A stretch of 64,000 nucleotides of DNA from Streptomyces aureus (GTDB lineage Bacteria; Actinomycetota; Actinomycetes; Streptomycetales; Streptomycetaceae), in the NCBI RefSeq assembly GCF_000725495.1, contig NZ_JNZD01000006.1, positions 1 through 64,000 of the forward strand, written 5' to 3'. Made by a program: the position numbers and the translations under genes. The notes below the pieces were generated by a model. The model made no database searches. It was not told the origin of the DNA and was given only the letters and a program-made list of their open reading frames with translations. This document shows positions 16,339 to 25,308 of the stretch, one piece after another; within the stretch, counting starts at the first letter, position 1; each line of letters starts with the position of its first letter.

Positions 16339-17457
16339 TTGACCGCCATCGACCCCACCGCCCACCTCACCGCGGAGCAGATCGAGGAGCTCGGCCGCGA
16401 GCTGGACGCGATCCGCGACGAGGTCATCGCCAGCCGTGGCGAGAAGGACGCCGCCTACATCCGCAAGGTCATCTCGGCGCAGCGCAAGCTCGAGATGGCC
16501 AGCAGGGGCGTACTGCTGTTCTCGTTCTTCCCGCCGGCCTGGCTGCTCGGCACCGCCGGACTGTCCGTGGCGAAGATCATGGACAACATGGAGATCGGCC
16601 ACAACATCCTCCACGGCCAGTGGGACTGGATGCGGGACCCGAAGATCCACTCGACCACCTGGGAGTGGGACCACGTCTCGCCGTCCGACCAGTGGAAGCA
16701 CTCGCACAACGAGCTGCACCACACGTACACCAACGTGATCGGCAAGGACAACGACCTCGGCTACGGCATCATGCGCGTCGACGAGGACCAGAAGTGGCAC
16801 CCGTTCCACCTCGGCCAGCCGCTGTGGAACTTCATCAACGCCTGCTTCTTCGAGTACGGCATCGCGGCGTACGACCTGGAGCTCGGCAAGAACCTGCACA
16901 AGCGGCGCCGCAAGAACCCGGAGTTCCGCGCGCGGGCCAAGGACGTGGGCCGCAAGATCCGCAAGCAGGTGCTCAAGGACTACGTGATCCACCCGCTTCT
17001 CTCGGGCCCGTCGTTCCTCACCACGCTCGCCGCCACGTTCACCGCGAACCTGGTCCGCAACATCTGGTCCCACTCGGTGATCATGTGCGGGCACTTCCCC
17101 GAGGGCGTGCAGGTCTTCGAGCGCCGGTCGATCAAGGGCGAGACGCGCGGCCAGTGGTACCTGCGCCAGATGATGGGCTCGGCGAACATCAGCGGCAGCA
17201 AGGCCATGCACTTCATGACCGGCAACCTCTCGCACCAGATCGAGCACCACCTGTTCCCCGACCTGCCGAGCAACCGGTACGCCGAGGTCGCGGTGAAGGT
17301 GCGCGCGCTGTTCGAGAAGTACGAGCTGGAGTACGTCACCGGGCCGCTGCCCAAGCAGGTGTTCTCCGCGTGGCACAAGGTCGTCCGCCTCTCGCTGCCG
17401 AACAAGAAGCCCAAGGTCAAGCTGCCTGAGCGCGAGAAGGAACTCGTCGCGGCCTGA
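16339..17457 (+). CDS. Membrane acyl-CoA (stearoyl) delta-9 desaturase, DesA3-like
   Basis: 372 residues. TTG 16339 is chosen because GGAG sits at the right spacing and upstream frame text lies inside the reductase gene. The three histidine boxes of membrane di-iron desaturases are present: HNILHGQ, HNELHHTYTN and HQIEHHLFP. Hydrophobic stretches (VLLFSFFPPAWLLGTAGL, FLTTLAATFTANLVRNIW) carry it in the membrane. It introduces a cis double bond in fatty acyl-CoA using O2 and electrons from the reductase encoded just upstream, and so tunes membrane fluidity. The PucR regulator on the other side probably controls the pair. Confidence 0.92.
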   Translation: MTAIDPTAHLTAEQIEELGRELDAIRDEVIASRGEKDAAYIRKVISAQRKLEMASRGVLLFSFFPPAWLLGTAGLSVAKIMDNMEIGHNILHGQWDWMRDPKIHSTTWEWDHVSPSDQWKHSHNELHHTYTNVIGKDNDLGYGIMRVDEDQKWHPFHLGQPLWNFINACFFEYGIAAYDLELGKNLHKRRRKNPEFRARAKDVGRKIRKQVLKDYVIHPLLSGPSFLTTLAATFTANLVRNIWSHSVIMCGHFPEGVQVFERRSIKGETRGQWYLRQMMGSANISGSKAMHFMTGNLSHQIEHHLFPDLPSNRYAEVAVKVRALFEKYELEYVTGPLPKQVFSAWHKVVRLSLPNKKPKVKLPEREKELVAA

Positions 17458-17992
17458 TTTCCGGTACGGGTTCAGGGGTCTCGGCCGCAGCGACGGCACC
17501 GCCGGTTTCGGCGGAATCCGCTGCGCACGGTGAGCGGCTGAGACATCTGACCGTACGACAAGGCATCCAGGCAGCCCGATTTCCGGCTGTGCTGCCTGAA
17601 CGGGCACCGGGCCGGCGACGGCGGCCCCGGCAAAGTGCTGTGCTCCGCCGACTCGCCGCCGACGGGCCGGTCGGCCCTTGGAGCGGGTCGGTGTCGGCAG
17701 ACCCTAGGTCACGGGCACCCGCGCCCGGAGTCGGGCCGACCGCCGGCGATCGGCGCCTTGATCCGGGTTCGCGGAGTCCGCCCGCGAAAACACGATCGAA
17801 TAGCCGACACTCATCTCTTGCACCCCGCGTTCGGCTATCCTCCGATGCATTCACAGGACCGTGCAGGGCCCGCCGGAGCCGGCCTCGCCTCAGGGTGCGG
17901 CGACAACTCGCCAGGCGGAGTTCCGAGTTCCATGTTCTCCTCCCCGTACCCCGATCGTGCCCGACGGCATTCCGGATCCGAAGGAGCATGAA
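17458..17992. other. 535-base intergenic stretch
   Basis: No gene is convincing on either strand; open frames are short, rich in Arg/Pro/Gly and lack ribosome sites. A small hairpin, CCGCCG-GTTT-CGGCGG, near 17500-17515 may end the desaturase transcript. The right end carries the AAGGAG ribosome site (17981-17986) for the serine hydrolase. Confidence 0.5.
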
Positions 17993-19270
17993 TTGCGCGT
18001 GAAGGTGCTTGTTCGGCGGCGCCCGCAACGGACGTGGTTTCGCGCGGTGGCCACGGTTGCGTTCTCCGGGGCCCTCATCCTGCCGCTCGCCGCGACCCCG
18101 TCGAGTGCGAACGCGCTCCGCGAGAGTGGTGCGGCCGGGCCTCGGTCGCCCTCAGCGAACCAACAGGACGGCACGGCGGATACACGCGCTCATCTCCGTG
18201 ATTTAGCCCGGAGGTTGGTGGATGCAGGAGTCCCCGGGGTGATCGTCCGGGTGGACGACGATCACGGCAGGCCCATCGAGATCTCCGAGCAGGCCGCCTG
18301 GACGAAGAAGGACCATCGGCTCAGGGCGGACGACGAGGTCCGAGAGGCGTCCAACACCAAGACGGTGATGGCCACCCTCGTCCTGCAACTGGTCGCCGAG
18401 CACAGACTCGCCCTCACCGACCCGGTCGACAAGTGGCTGCCCGGCCAGGTGCGCAACGGCAGAGCGATCACCCTGCGCATGCTGCTCAACCACACCAGCG
18501 GGCTGTACGACTACACCGAGGACCCCGCCCTCGCACCGGCCCTCACCGGCCGCGACCCTCACGTGTGGACGTCGACGGAAATCCTTAGGTTGGTGCGCAG
18601 ACACCCGGCACAGTTCGAGCCCGGCACCGAGTGGTCGTACAGCAACACCAACTACATCGCGATCGGCGCCGTCCTGCGGAAGGCCACCGGCAGGAGTCTC
18701 GCGTCGCTGGTGCGGGACCGGATCGCCAAGCCCCTGGGGCTCCGGCACACTTTCTACGCCACCGGCACCGCCTGGCACGACCGGCACGCGCACGGCTACG
18801 AACCCGACGCCGCCCACATGCCACCGGACGTTCCCGACGAGTTCAGGACGTACGGCGGACCGCAACACGACGACCACGTGGACGTCACCGGCGACTACGT
18901 CACGGCCAGCGGCGCGGATGCCGCGATCGTGTCCACCGCCGGTGACTGGTCCCGCTTCTACGGCGCGCTGATGTCGGGCCGCCTGCTGCCGGCCGCGCAA
19001 CTGGCCGAGATGCGCACCACCGTTCCGGAGGGCGGGCCGGAGGACCCGGACGAGCTCTCGTACGGGTTGGGCATCGAGAGGGCGAAGACCGGCTGCGGCA
19101 CGGTCTGGGACCACGTCGGCGTCGTCCCGGGCTACGCGACCTACAACGTCACCGACTCAACCGGCCGTCGCACAGCCTCCTTCTTCTTCGCCACGTCCAC
19201 TCTCAGCAAACAAGGGCACCAGACCGGCGCGGCCCTGATGGAGGCGCTCAACTGCGCCCTGTTCGACTGA
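17993..19270 (+). CDS. Secreted serine hydrolase (class C beta-lactamase / D-Ala carboxypeptidase fold)
   Basis: 425 residues from TTG 17993, six bases after AAGGAG; GTG 17999 is the alternative. A basic start and hydrophobic core (AVATVAFSGALILPLAA) end at SSANA, a Sec cleavage site near residue 41. The catalytic S-x-x-K is S120-NT-K123, the second motif is Y216-S-N, and an H-x-G-like WDHVGVVPGY comes late. HTSGLYDYTE is the usual family loop. Such enzymes act outside the cell as D,D-peptidases, esterases or related hydrolases. True beta-lactamase activity cannot be inferred. It appears to be transcribed alone. Confidence 0.88.
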   Translation: MRVKVLVRRRPQRTWFRAVATVAFSGALILPLAATPSSANALRESGAAGPRSPSANQQDGTADTRAHLRDLARRLVDAGVPGVIVRVDDDHGRPIEISEQAAWTKKDHRLRADDEVREASNTKTVMATLVLQLVAEHRLALTDPVDKWLPGQVRNGRAITLRMLLNHTSGLYDYTEDPALAPALTGRDPHVWTSTEILRLVRRHPAQFEPGTEWSYSNTNYIAIGAVLRKATGRSLASLVRDRIAKPLGLRHTFYATGTAWHDRHAHGYEPDAAHMPPDVPDEFRTYGGPQHDDHVDVTGDYVTASGADAAIVSTAGDWSRFYGALMSGRLLPAAQLAEMRTTVPEGGPEDPDELSYGLGIERAKTGCGTVWDHVGVVPGYATYNVTDSTGRRTASFFFATSTLSKQGHQTGAALMEALNCALFD

Positions 19271-19386
19271 CCTCCGAGCTTCCGTGGGAGTCGCCTCCGC
19301 GCTCCCGCCGACGGATCTCCGGCGCAGAGCGCAGGGGCGAGTCGATCGATTTCGCCGAGCACCGCTGTCCGGCGGTGGCCACGGCG

Positions 19387-20157
19387 ATGCACTCGTGGAA
19401 GGGCCACTTCATGTTCGTGCTGGGATGGGCCATCGCAGTGACGGCCTTGGCGATGTGGTGGGTGCTCTGGCGGATCGTCCGGTACCCCGGGGGTTGGACG
19501 TACGCGTTTCACCAGGAACACCGTGAAGCACGCAGCGCTCTGGACGATGCCCGCGGCACAGTGCGCGGGCTGCGCAGAACGGCGCGACGCGAGAAGTGGC
19601 GGGCGCGGGCGGCGGTGCAGCGGGCGGAGTGGGCGTACCGGCGCCGAGTCCGCCGAGCCGAGGCCGAGTTGCGGCAGTTGGACACGACACACCGCGGGGC
19701 GCGCATCGAGCAGTTGGGTGCGATCGCCCTGCACAAGCATGCGGTGGTCGTCGGCAACAACGAGATCGCCCTGGCCGGCCTGCAGGTCCGGTTCGAACTG
19801 GGTCGCTCCAAGTCCGCGTCGTACGTGTATCTCACGCAGCCCGACGGCCTTGAACACATGGAGCGTTACGGCGGTGCGCAATACCCCGAGGACGCGGTGC
19901 GCCGGTTCGTCGTACGGGTGCAGAACGCCGTCGCGGCAGCCGACAAGCTGAAGGAGCAGCGGGTCGGCAGTCTCCGCGCCGTCAAGGCCGAACTACGCGA
20001 GGCTCGTTCGGCGACGGAACAGATGGAGGAAGCGAAGGAGCGACTGGAGGAAACACGCGCCCGCCATGACGCGGACGTGAGGCTCCCGAAGGCGCGTATG
20101 GCCCTGGACGACGCCCGGAGCACGTGGCAGAGCCTCACAGGACGGCGGCCTCTTTGA
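19387..20157 (+). CDS. Single-pass membrane protein with coiled coil
   Basis: About 256 residues from ATG 19387; GTG 19375 and ATG 19411 (with a GGAAGGG upstream) are alternatives. One membrane helix (MFVLGWAIAVTALAMWWVLW) is near the N terminus. Then come long charged helices with heptad-like spacing (HREARSALDDARGTVRGLRR and, near the end, EARSATEQMEEAKERLEETR). Between them sits a small beta domain (NNEIALAGLQVRFELGR, SYVYLTQPDGLEHM). No family is recognised. The overall shape suggests a membrane-anchored scaffold on the inner face. It is convergent with the Mrr-like gene. Confidence 0.7.
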   Translation: MHSWKGHFMFVLGWAIAVTALAMWWVLWRIVRYPGGWTYAFHQEHREARSALDDARGTVRGLRRTARREKWRARAAVQRAEWAYRRRVRRAEAELRQLDTTHRGARIEQLGAIALHKHAVVVGNNEIALAGLQVRFELGRSKSASYVYLTQPDGLEHMERYGGAQYPEDAVRRFVVRVQNAVAAADKLKEQRVGSLRAVKAELREARSATEQMEEAKERLEETRARHDADVRLPKARMALDDARSTWQSLTGRRPL

Positions 20158-20194
20158 CTGCTGGTTCGGCGGCACCCGGGGCGGCGGTGTTCGG

Positions 20195-20228
20195 TGAGCC
20201 GGCGGGGCGTATTCGCTGGGCCGGCTCA
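20195..20228. terminator. Hairpin between convergent genes
   Basis: TGAGCCGGC (20195-20203) pairs perfectly with GCCGGCTCA (20220-20228) over a 16-base loop, in the 84-base gap between the coiled-coil gene and the Mrr-like gene. It could end transcription from both sides. Confidence 0.55.
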
Positions 20229-20241
20229 GCGGCAACCCGCC

Positions 20242-21114
20242 TCACCCCGCCGACGTCTGCGCCTGCCAAGGCCGCGGTCCCGTGCCTTCCTGCCAGCTCC
20301 GCAGTTGCGGACCGTCGACGCATACGATGCCGCACTGCTCCGCGTACTCGAGTGCGGGGGCGGTGAAGTCGCTGGTGGTGACCACGACGGCGACGTCGGC
20401 GCCGTGAACGGTGAAGCAGGTGCCACCGAATCGCTGCAGGTCCTGTGAGCCGACCCGGTTGCCGTCGCAGTACCGCTTGCACTGGATGACGACCGAGCGC
20501 CCGTCGGGCGTCCTCCCCACGACGTCGGCGCCCAGGTCGCCGGCCCCGCCCACGACGTCCACGTCGAGACAACCGTCGCGTCGGCACAGCTCGGCCACCG
20601 CCTCTTCGAACTCGTACGGGTCCAGAGCCTCGTAGGCGATCTCCACCGGGTCCGCGGGCGTCTCGGGCATCGTCTCAGGCAGCGCCTCCGGCATGACCTC
20701 GGGCATTGCTTCGGGAAACAGGACGGTGGGTTCCGTGCCGAGGCAGCCGCTGGAGGCACCGGCCTCGGCGGGGACCAGGCCGAAGGCGGGACCCGATGAC
20801 GCCGCGTCGAGCGCTTCGACCGCCGTCTGGGTGGCAGCGTCCAGGGCTTTGGCCGACCGCCGCGCGATCCTGGCCGCCGATATCCGTCGCCTCCCGCGGC
20901 CGCCGGCCATGACAGCGCCGACACTCGTGAGTGCGAGTGCCAGGGCCCACGCGGGACGGTGCATCGCAGCCGCGGCCGCGGTACGGGCGACCGCACCCAC
21001 CAGGGCGAGGATGACGGCGAGAAGCGCGAAGTAGAGAGCCGTCGCCCGGAGTTCGAAGCGGCGGGAGCGGCGGGAGCGGCGAGCGGTACGCCGGGCGCGT
21101 GCGGGAACGGCCAT
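20242..21114 (-). CDS. Membrane-anchored Mrr-like restriction endonuclease
   Basis: 290 residues from ATG 21114. A very basic start is followed by two hydrophobic segments (ALYFALLAVILALVGAVA and WALALALTSVGAVMAGG, about 26-71). After a linker with a PExM-type repeat (PEAMPEVMPEALPETMPE, 134-151) comes a PD-(D/E)xK nuclease of the Mrr_cat type. GAGDLGADVVG holds the catalytic Asp (about 197), and Q211-C-K213 in VVIQCKRY is the Q-x-K signature. Mrr enzymes cut modified DNA; membrane-linked members are common in actinobacteria but unstudied. No methylase is near. It might cut incoming or modified phage DNA at the membrane. Confidence 0.82.
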   Translation of the reverse strand: MAVPARARRTARRSRRSRRFELRATALYFALLAVILALVGAVARTAAAAAMHRPAWALALALTSVGAVMAGGRGRRRISAARIARRSAKALDAATQTAVEALDAASSGPAFGLVPAEAGASSGCLGTEPTVLFPEAMPEVMPEALPETMPETPADPVEIAYEALDPYEFEEAVAELCRRDGCLDVDVVGGAGDLGADVVGRTPDGRSVVIQCKRYCDGNRVGSQDLQRFGGTCFTVHGADVAVVVTTSDFTAPALEYAEQCGIVCVDGPQLRSWQEGTGPRPWQAQTSAG

Positions 21115-21389
21115 GGTGATGTTTCCTCCCCTGGGACATCAACGAAGATCAATTCGCGTCTTCCCAGGCAGCGGCCGTTCTACCATTCGCGCGGATCGCG
21201 ATGAGAGCCGTGCGATCGGCGGGGGCTGCCGCACGTCGCCTCGCTCGGCCGGTTCACTGGCTGTCCCCGCTGCGCACCGCTCCCCTACGCCCCGTCAACA
21301 CCATGCGCCACACGCAGGGAACGGGATTTGTCACCGTCTCCTAATTACTGTGGCATTCATCCAATTCTGTGCAGGACGGGGACCAGCGT

Positions 21390-22820
21390 ATGGCGTTCGC
21401 AGAACCGGTCGACGACGGAGCCTCCGCCTCCCCCGGCCGAGCCGGCAGGCAGCCCAAGGAGCAGTCCTTGGCCCCGTTGCTCGCTGTATGCGCCGGGTAT
21501 TTCATGGTGATCCTCGACGTCACGGTGGTCAGCGTCGCGGCGCCGGTGATCGGCCGGGAGATGTCGGCTTCCGTCACGGGTATCCAATGGATCACCGACG
21601 GATACACCCTGGTCTTCGCCGGCTTTCTGCTGCTGGGCGGTGCCATGGGCGACCGGTGGGGAAACCGCCGGATCTTCTGCACGGGCGTGGCCGTGTTCAC
21701 GCTCTCCTCCGCCGCCTGCGCACTAGCACCCAACGCTCCGTTCCTCACCGCGGCCCGTCTGGTGGAGGGACTGGGTGCGGCGTTGATCGTGCCCGGGTCG
21801 CTGGCGCTGCTGCGGCAGGCGTACCACGCTCCGGCGGCTCGTTCGAGAGCCTTCGGCCTGTGGGGATCCATGGCCGGTATCGCGGCCTCGGCCGGGCCGC
21901 TGCTGGGCGGGCTGCTCGTCTCCACGGTGGGCTGGCGATGGGTGTTCCTGATCAACCTCCCGGTGGGTGTCGTCTGCCTGATGCTGACGTTGCGCCACGT
22001 GGAGGTCTCCCCCAGGTTGGTCTCCCGTGCCCTCGACTGGCCCGCGCAGGTCGCGGTGGTCGCCGCCGTGGCCTTCCTGACGGCCGCGCTCAACGAGGCC
22101 GGAAGACGCGGTTGGACGGCACCGGCCGTCCTGACGGCAGCGGGACTGTCTCTCCTGGGAGCCGTCGCGTTCGTGGTCCGCGAACGGCTGGCGCGATCTC
22201 CCGCTGTCCCGCTGGACCTGCTGTGGTCTCGCGCGCTGGGCGGCGGCACAGCCATCGGCCTGCTGTTCAACTTCGGCTTCTACGGAATGGTGTTCACCGC
22301 CAGCCTGTACTTCCAGCACCAGCGCGGTTTCAGCGCCCTCGAAACGGGGGTGGCGCTGCTCCCCGCGGTGGCCATGACCATGTTCGCCTCGGTCGTGTCG
22401 GCCCGGCTTGCCCGACGCACCGGAGACCGGCCCCTGGTGATGGCCGGGATGCTCGTGGCCTCCGCCGGACTGGCAGGCTGGGCCGTCGCAGGAGCCGAAC
22501 CCGCATACCCCCTGCTCATCGTCCCGATGATGGCAGCGGGGTTCGGAACCTCCTTCGCACTCACCGGCACGACATCCACCGTCATGGCGGCGGCACCGCA
22601 GGCCTACTCGGGAACTGCTTCCGCCCTCTTCAACACGGCCCGCCAGGTGGGCAGCGCGACCGGTGTCGCGCTCGGCGGCACCCTCCTCGCCACCGCCACA
22701 ACCTACGGCCAGGGGATCCGCGTCAGCATGGCCATCGGCGCAGTCGCCTACCTGACCGCCGCCGGCCTGGCGTGGCGATGCGTGCCCCGCAGATCCGAGC
22801 ACGACGCTCGCAGCTCGTAG
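21390..22820 (+). CDS. MFS drug exporter, DHA2/EmrB-QacA type (14 TM)
   Basis: 476 residues from ATG 21390 (GTG 21369 would add seven). The N-terminal LDVTVVSVAAP and WITDGYTLVFAGFLLLGG are typical of the 14-helix DHA2 family, and GDRWGNRRIF is the conserved cytoplasmic loop between helices 2 and 3 (motif A). Further hydrophobic helices continue to the end. The family exports drugs and dyes by proton exchange. No regulator is directly adjacent; the convergent neighbour is a P450. The substrate is unknown. Confidence 0.9.
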   Translation: MAFAEPVDDGASASPGRAGRQPKEQSLAPLLAVCAGYFMVILDVTVVSVAAPVIGREMSASVTGIQWITDGYTLVFAGFLLLGGAMGDRWGNRRIFCTGVAVFTLSSAACALAPNAPFLTAARLVEGLGAALIVPGSLALLRQAYHAPAARSRAFGLWGSMAGIAASAGPLLGGLLVSTVGWRWVFLINLPVGVVCLMLTLRHVEVSPRLVSRALDWPAQVAVVAAVAFLTAALNEAGRRGWTAPAVLTAAGLSLLGAVAFVVRERLARSPAVPLDLLWSRALGGGTAIGLLFNFGFYGMVFTASLYFQHQRGFSALETGVALLPAVAMTMFASVVSARLARRTGDRPLVMAGMLVASAGLAGWAVAGAEPAYPLLIVPMMAAGFGTSFALTGTTSTVMAAAPQAYSGTASALFNTARQVGSATGVALGGTLLATATTYGQGIRVSMAIGAVAYLTAAGLAWRCVPRRSEHDARSS

Positions 22821-22993
22821 ATCGGCGGGGCCGGCGGCCACGCCACCCCGCCCTCGCGGACCTGGGCCTCTCAGGCAGCTCCATGGTTGAGCTCCCTGGC
22901 CAACCAGGTGCAACCTTGCTCAGCCCCTGCCCGCACGGTGGGATGCACGACGGCGAATCGACCCAAGGTTCGGGCAGAGGCCGTGCCCCCCTC

Positions 22994-24226
22994 TCATCGC
23001 CGCGTAGCTGCTTCCTTGCTGACTCCGGTGCGGACCGGAAGGCTCAGCAGACCGCGGGACCGCATCGAGGGCCGCCATCGCAACTCGCTCGGCGGCACGT
23101 CGAGGGCCAGGTCGGGGAAGCGGCCGAACAAAGTCGACAGGGCGATTTCGGTTTCCATACGGGCCAACGGGGCGCCGAGGCAGTAGTGGATGCCGTGACC
23201 GAGGGCGAGGTGGCCCTCGGCGTCGCGGTCGATGTCGAAGCGATCCGGATCAGTGAATCGGTCCGGGTCCCGGTGGGCGGCCGCAAGGCACAGCAGGACC
23301 GTCTCGCCCGCGGGGATGGTCACGTCGCCGATCGTGACGTCCTCGGTCGCGAAGCGGCGGATGGCCAGCGGTACCGGGCCGTCATATCGGGCCAGTTCCT
23401 CCACCGCCGCGCTCATGCGCGTGGGATCGGCGCGCAGTTCGGCCAACTGGTCGGGGTGGCGAAGCAAGGTCAGGACTGCATTCCCGATGAGGTGAACGGT
23501 GTTCTCGTACCCGGCGAACAGGATGAGGAAGGTCAGGGACATCAACTCGTCCTCGCTCAGCCGGTCGTCCTCGTCGCGTACGGCAATCAGGGCGGAGAGC
23601 AGGTCGTCGGCTGGAGCGGTGCGCTTGTCGGAGATGAGCTGGGTGAAGAACGCCAGCATTCTGCCGACCGCCTCCCTGGCGAGGGCCGGCCGCTCAGGAT
23701 CGGGGGCCACGAGTGCGTCGGTCCATGAACGGAAGTCGTGCCGGTCGCCCCCGCCCACGCCGAGCAGGTCACAGATCACGGTGATCGGCAGCGGCGCGGC
23801 GTACGAGGCGATCAGGTCCACGCTTTCGGCCGCGCCAACCGCGTCCAGCAACTGGTCCGCGGTGCGCTGTATCGGCTCGCGCAGCTGCTCGATCTGGCGT
23901 GAAGTGAAGGCCCGGGTCACCAGGCGCCTGATGCGCGTGTGATCCGGAGGATCCATGTTGAGCAGGTTCGCGTCCAGCGCCGGCGGTAAGGCCATACCTC
24001 GGTAGCCGCCGGGCGCCGCGTTGTGCTTGTCCAAGGAGAGCCGCGGGTCGGCGAGTGCCCGGCGGACGTCGTCGTACCGGGTCACCAGCCAGGCGGGCAG
24101 ACCGTCCGTCCCGGTGATCCGGTGTACGGGTCCGGCTTGGCGAAGCCGGGCGTAGACGGCGTACGGGTCTTCAGCGAGCGCCGAGGGAACAATTGCCGTC
24201 TGCGGACCGGAGGTTGATTGGTTCAT
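22994..24226 (-). CDS. Cytochrome P450 (CYP107-like)
   Basis: 410 residues from ATG 24226. The heme loop is LGHGIHYCLGAPLAR with Cys349 as the iron ligand. The I-helix oxygen-binding stretch reads LFAGYENTVH (about 237-245), a variant of the common AGHETT with Tyr in place of His and Asn before Thr. The K-helix E-x-x-R is E277-LA-R280. Bacterial class I P450s insert one oxygen atom from O2 into a substrate using ferredoxin electrons. No ferredoxin gene is adjacent, so it must borrow one. No biosynthetic cluster surrounds it, so the substrate is unknown. Confidence 0.93.
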   Translation of the reverse strand: MNQSTSGPQTAIVPSALAEDPYAVYARLRQAGPVHRITGTDGLPAWLVTRYDDVRRALADPRLSLDKHNAAPGGYRGMALPPALDANLLNMDPPDHTRIRRLVTRAFTSRQIEQLREPIQRTADQLLDAVGAAESVDLIASYAAPLPITVICDLLGVGGGDRHDFRSWTDALVAPDPERPALAREAVGRMLAFFTQLISDKRTAPADDLLSALIAVRDEDDRLSEDELMSLTFLILFAGYENTVHLIGNAVLTLLRHPDQLAELRADPTRMSAAVEELARYDGPVPLAIRRFATEDVTIGDVTIPAGETVLLCLAAAHRDPDRFTDPDRFDIDRDAEGHLALGHGIHYCLGAPLARMETEIALSTLFGRFPDLALDVPPSELRWRPSMRSRGLLSLPVRTGVSKEAATRR

Positions 24227-24526
24227 GCCCCGACCCTACTTATCGGGTCGGTGCACTATCCGTGCACTGCCTTCACCTCGGCGCGGCGCACGCTTGACCT
24301 CAGCCGGCCGCGAACGCAGACAGCAAGGTGTCCGCTCGCAGCTCCAGTTCGGCCGTCACGACGCCGCTCACCGTCACGGAGACTTCGTCGCCGCCTCCAA
24401 CCGGTTCGCCGCGGTGGAATCGGCTGACCGCTGCCGAACGGATGGCCAGGGGCGGCCTCTTGATGTCTGACAAGAGCGACAGCCCACGCCACGCTAATTT
24501 GGGGCACCCCAGCAGAGGAGAGCCCC
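24227..24526. other. 300-base gap between P450 and DHFR-like genes
   Basis: This is a divergent gap, so promoters for both genes are expected. On the minus strand it also holds a 57-codon open stretch with coding-like third positions (24300-24473, separate entry). Nothing else is recognised. Confidence 0.4.
24300..24473 (-). pseudogene. Possible gene remnant or very small gene
   Basis: Reading the minus strand from TTG 24473 to TGA 24300 gives 57 residues, including VSRFHRGEPVGGGDEVSVTV and ending ELRADTLLSAFAAG. Third codon positions are strongly G/C and the end looks like a real protein C terminus, but there is no ribosome site and a TAG lies 18 bases upstream of the TTG. It may be the tail of a gene whose front was lost. 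Low confidence. Confidence 0.3.
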
Positions 24527-25108
24527 ATGGGCAAGGTGGTCATGTACAGCTCGGTGTCGGTGGACGGCTTCATCGCGGACGAGAATGACCAGCCCGGACC
24601 GCTGTTCGACTGGTTGCTCAGCGGTGACGTCCCCTTGGACGAGAGCGGCGCGGTGAAGGTGTCGCAGACGTCCTACGACTACATCCGGCCGTACTGGGAC
24701 CAGATCGGGGCGACGATCGTCGGCCGCCACGTCTTCGACCTGACGGACGGCTGGGACGGGAAGCCTCCGGGCGGGATCGACCACGTCGTCGTCGTGACGC
24801 ACCGGCCGGAGCCCGAGGGCTGGGACCCCGAGGCACCGTTTCACTTCGTCGAAGGCGTCGAGGCGGCCGTGGCCAAGGCGCAGCAGCTCGCGGGTGACCG
24901 CCTGGTCGAGGTCGCCGCCGGCGAGGTCGGTGGCCAGGTGCTCGCCGCGGGCCTGGTCGACGAGGTGCGCATGGACGTCGTACCCGTCGTGTTCGGCTCG
25001 GGCAAGCGCTACTTCGGATCGGTCCACGCGCAACACCTGCTGGAGGATCCGGACGAGGCGATTCAGGGCGACCGGGTGCTTCACCTGCGCTATCGGGTAC
25101 GCCGCTGA
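24527..25108 (+). CDS. Dihydrofolate-reductase-like protein (RibD C-terminal fold)
   Basis: 193 residues from ATG 24527, with AGGAGA upstream. The opening GKVVMYSSVSVDGFIADEND and IGATIVGRHVFDLTDGW are hallmarks of the RibD_C/DHFR-like family common in actinobacteria. ELAAG-type substrate loops appear as VAAGEVGGQVLAAGLVDEV, and the end has VVFGSGKRYF. Members bind NADPH and reduce unknown small molecules; they are not the essential DHFR. It is divergent from the P450 gene, but a functional link is not shown. Confidence 0.88.
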   Translation: MGKVVMYSSVSVDGFIADENDQPGPLFDWLLSGDVPLDESGAVKVSQTSYDYIRPYWDQIGATIVGRHVFDLTDGWDGKPPGGIDHVVVVTHRPEPEGWDPEAPFHFVEGVEAAVAKAQQLAGDRLVEVAAGEVGGQVLAAGLVDEVRMDVVPVVFGSGKRYFGSVHAQHLLEDPDEAIQGDRVLHLRYRVRR

Positions 25109-25129
25109 CCGATCTTGCGGACGTGCGGG

Positions 25130-25267
25130 TCAATGGGCGTTCGCCTCTTCGGAGGTGGACCACCGGCCCGCGGCCTCGACTTCGGCGAGCGAGGGGAACC
25201 TGCGGACCCGATCGTCCTTCATCCGCCGGCCGTCCTGCCGGTCCCTCAAGTAGACGCCTCTCGCCAT
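25130..25267 (-). CDS. Possible 45-residue basic/acidic small protein
   Basis: From ATG 25267 the minus strand reads a highly charged 45-residue protein (YLRDRQDGRRMKDDRVRRF, then PSLAEVEAAGRWSTSEEANA). The ribosome site is weak (AGGATCGAG about 10 bases upstream). It follows the MFS gene on the same strand by 41 bases and could be co-transcribed. Coding-like but short, so this may be chance. Confidence 0.3.
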   Translation of the reverse strand: MARGVYLRDRQDGRRMKDDRVRRFPSLAEVEAAGRWSTSEEANAH

Positions 25268-25308
25268 GCTTTGCTCGATCCTTTCCGAGTTCCTGCTCCG
25301 TGCAGAGT

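Noticed and set aside
17635..17991. 118-residue frame before the serine hydrolase
   Set aside because: No ribosome site, Pro/Arg/Gly-rich random-like text, and it overlaps the hydrolase ribosome site.
21113..23728. An 871-residue plus-strand frame over the MFS exporter and P450 genes
   Set aside because: Gly/Arg-rich shadow frame across two well-formed genes on opposite strands.
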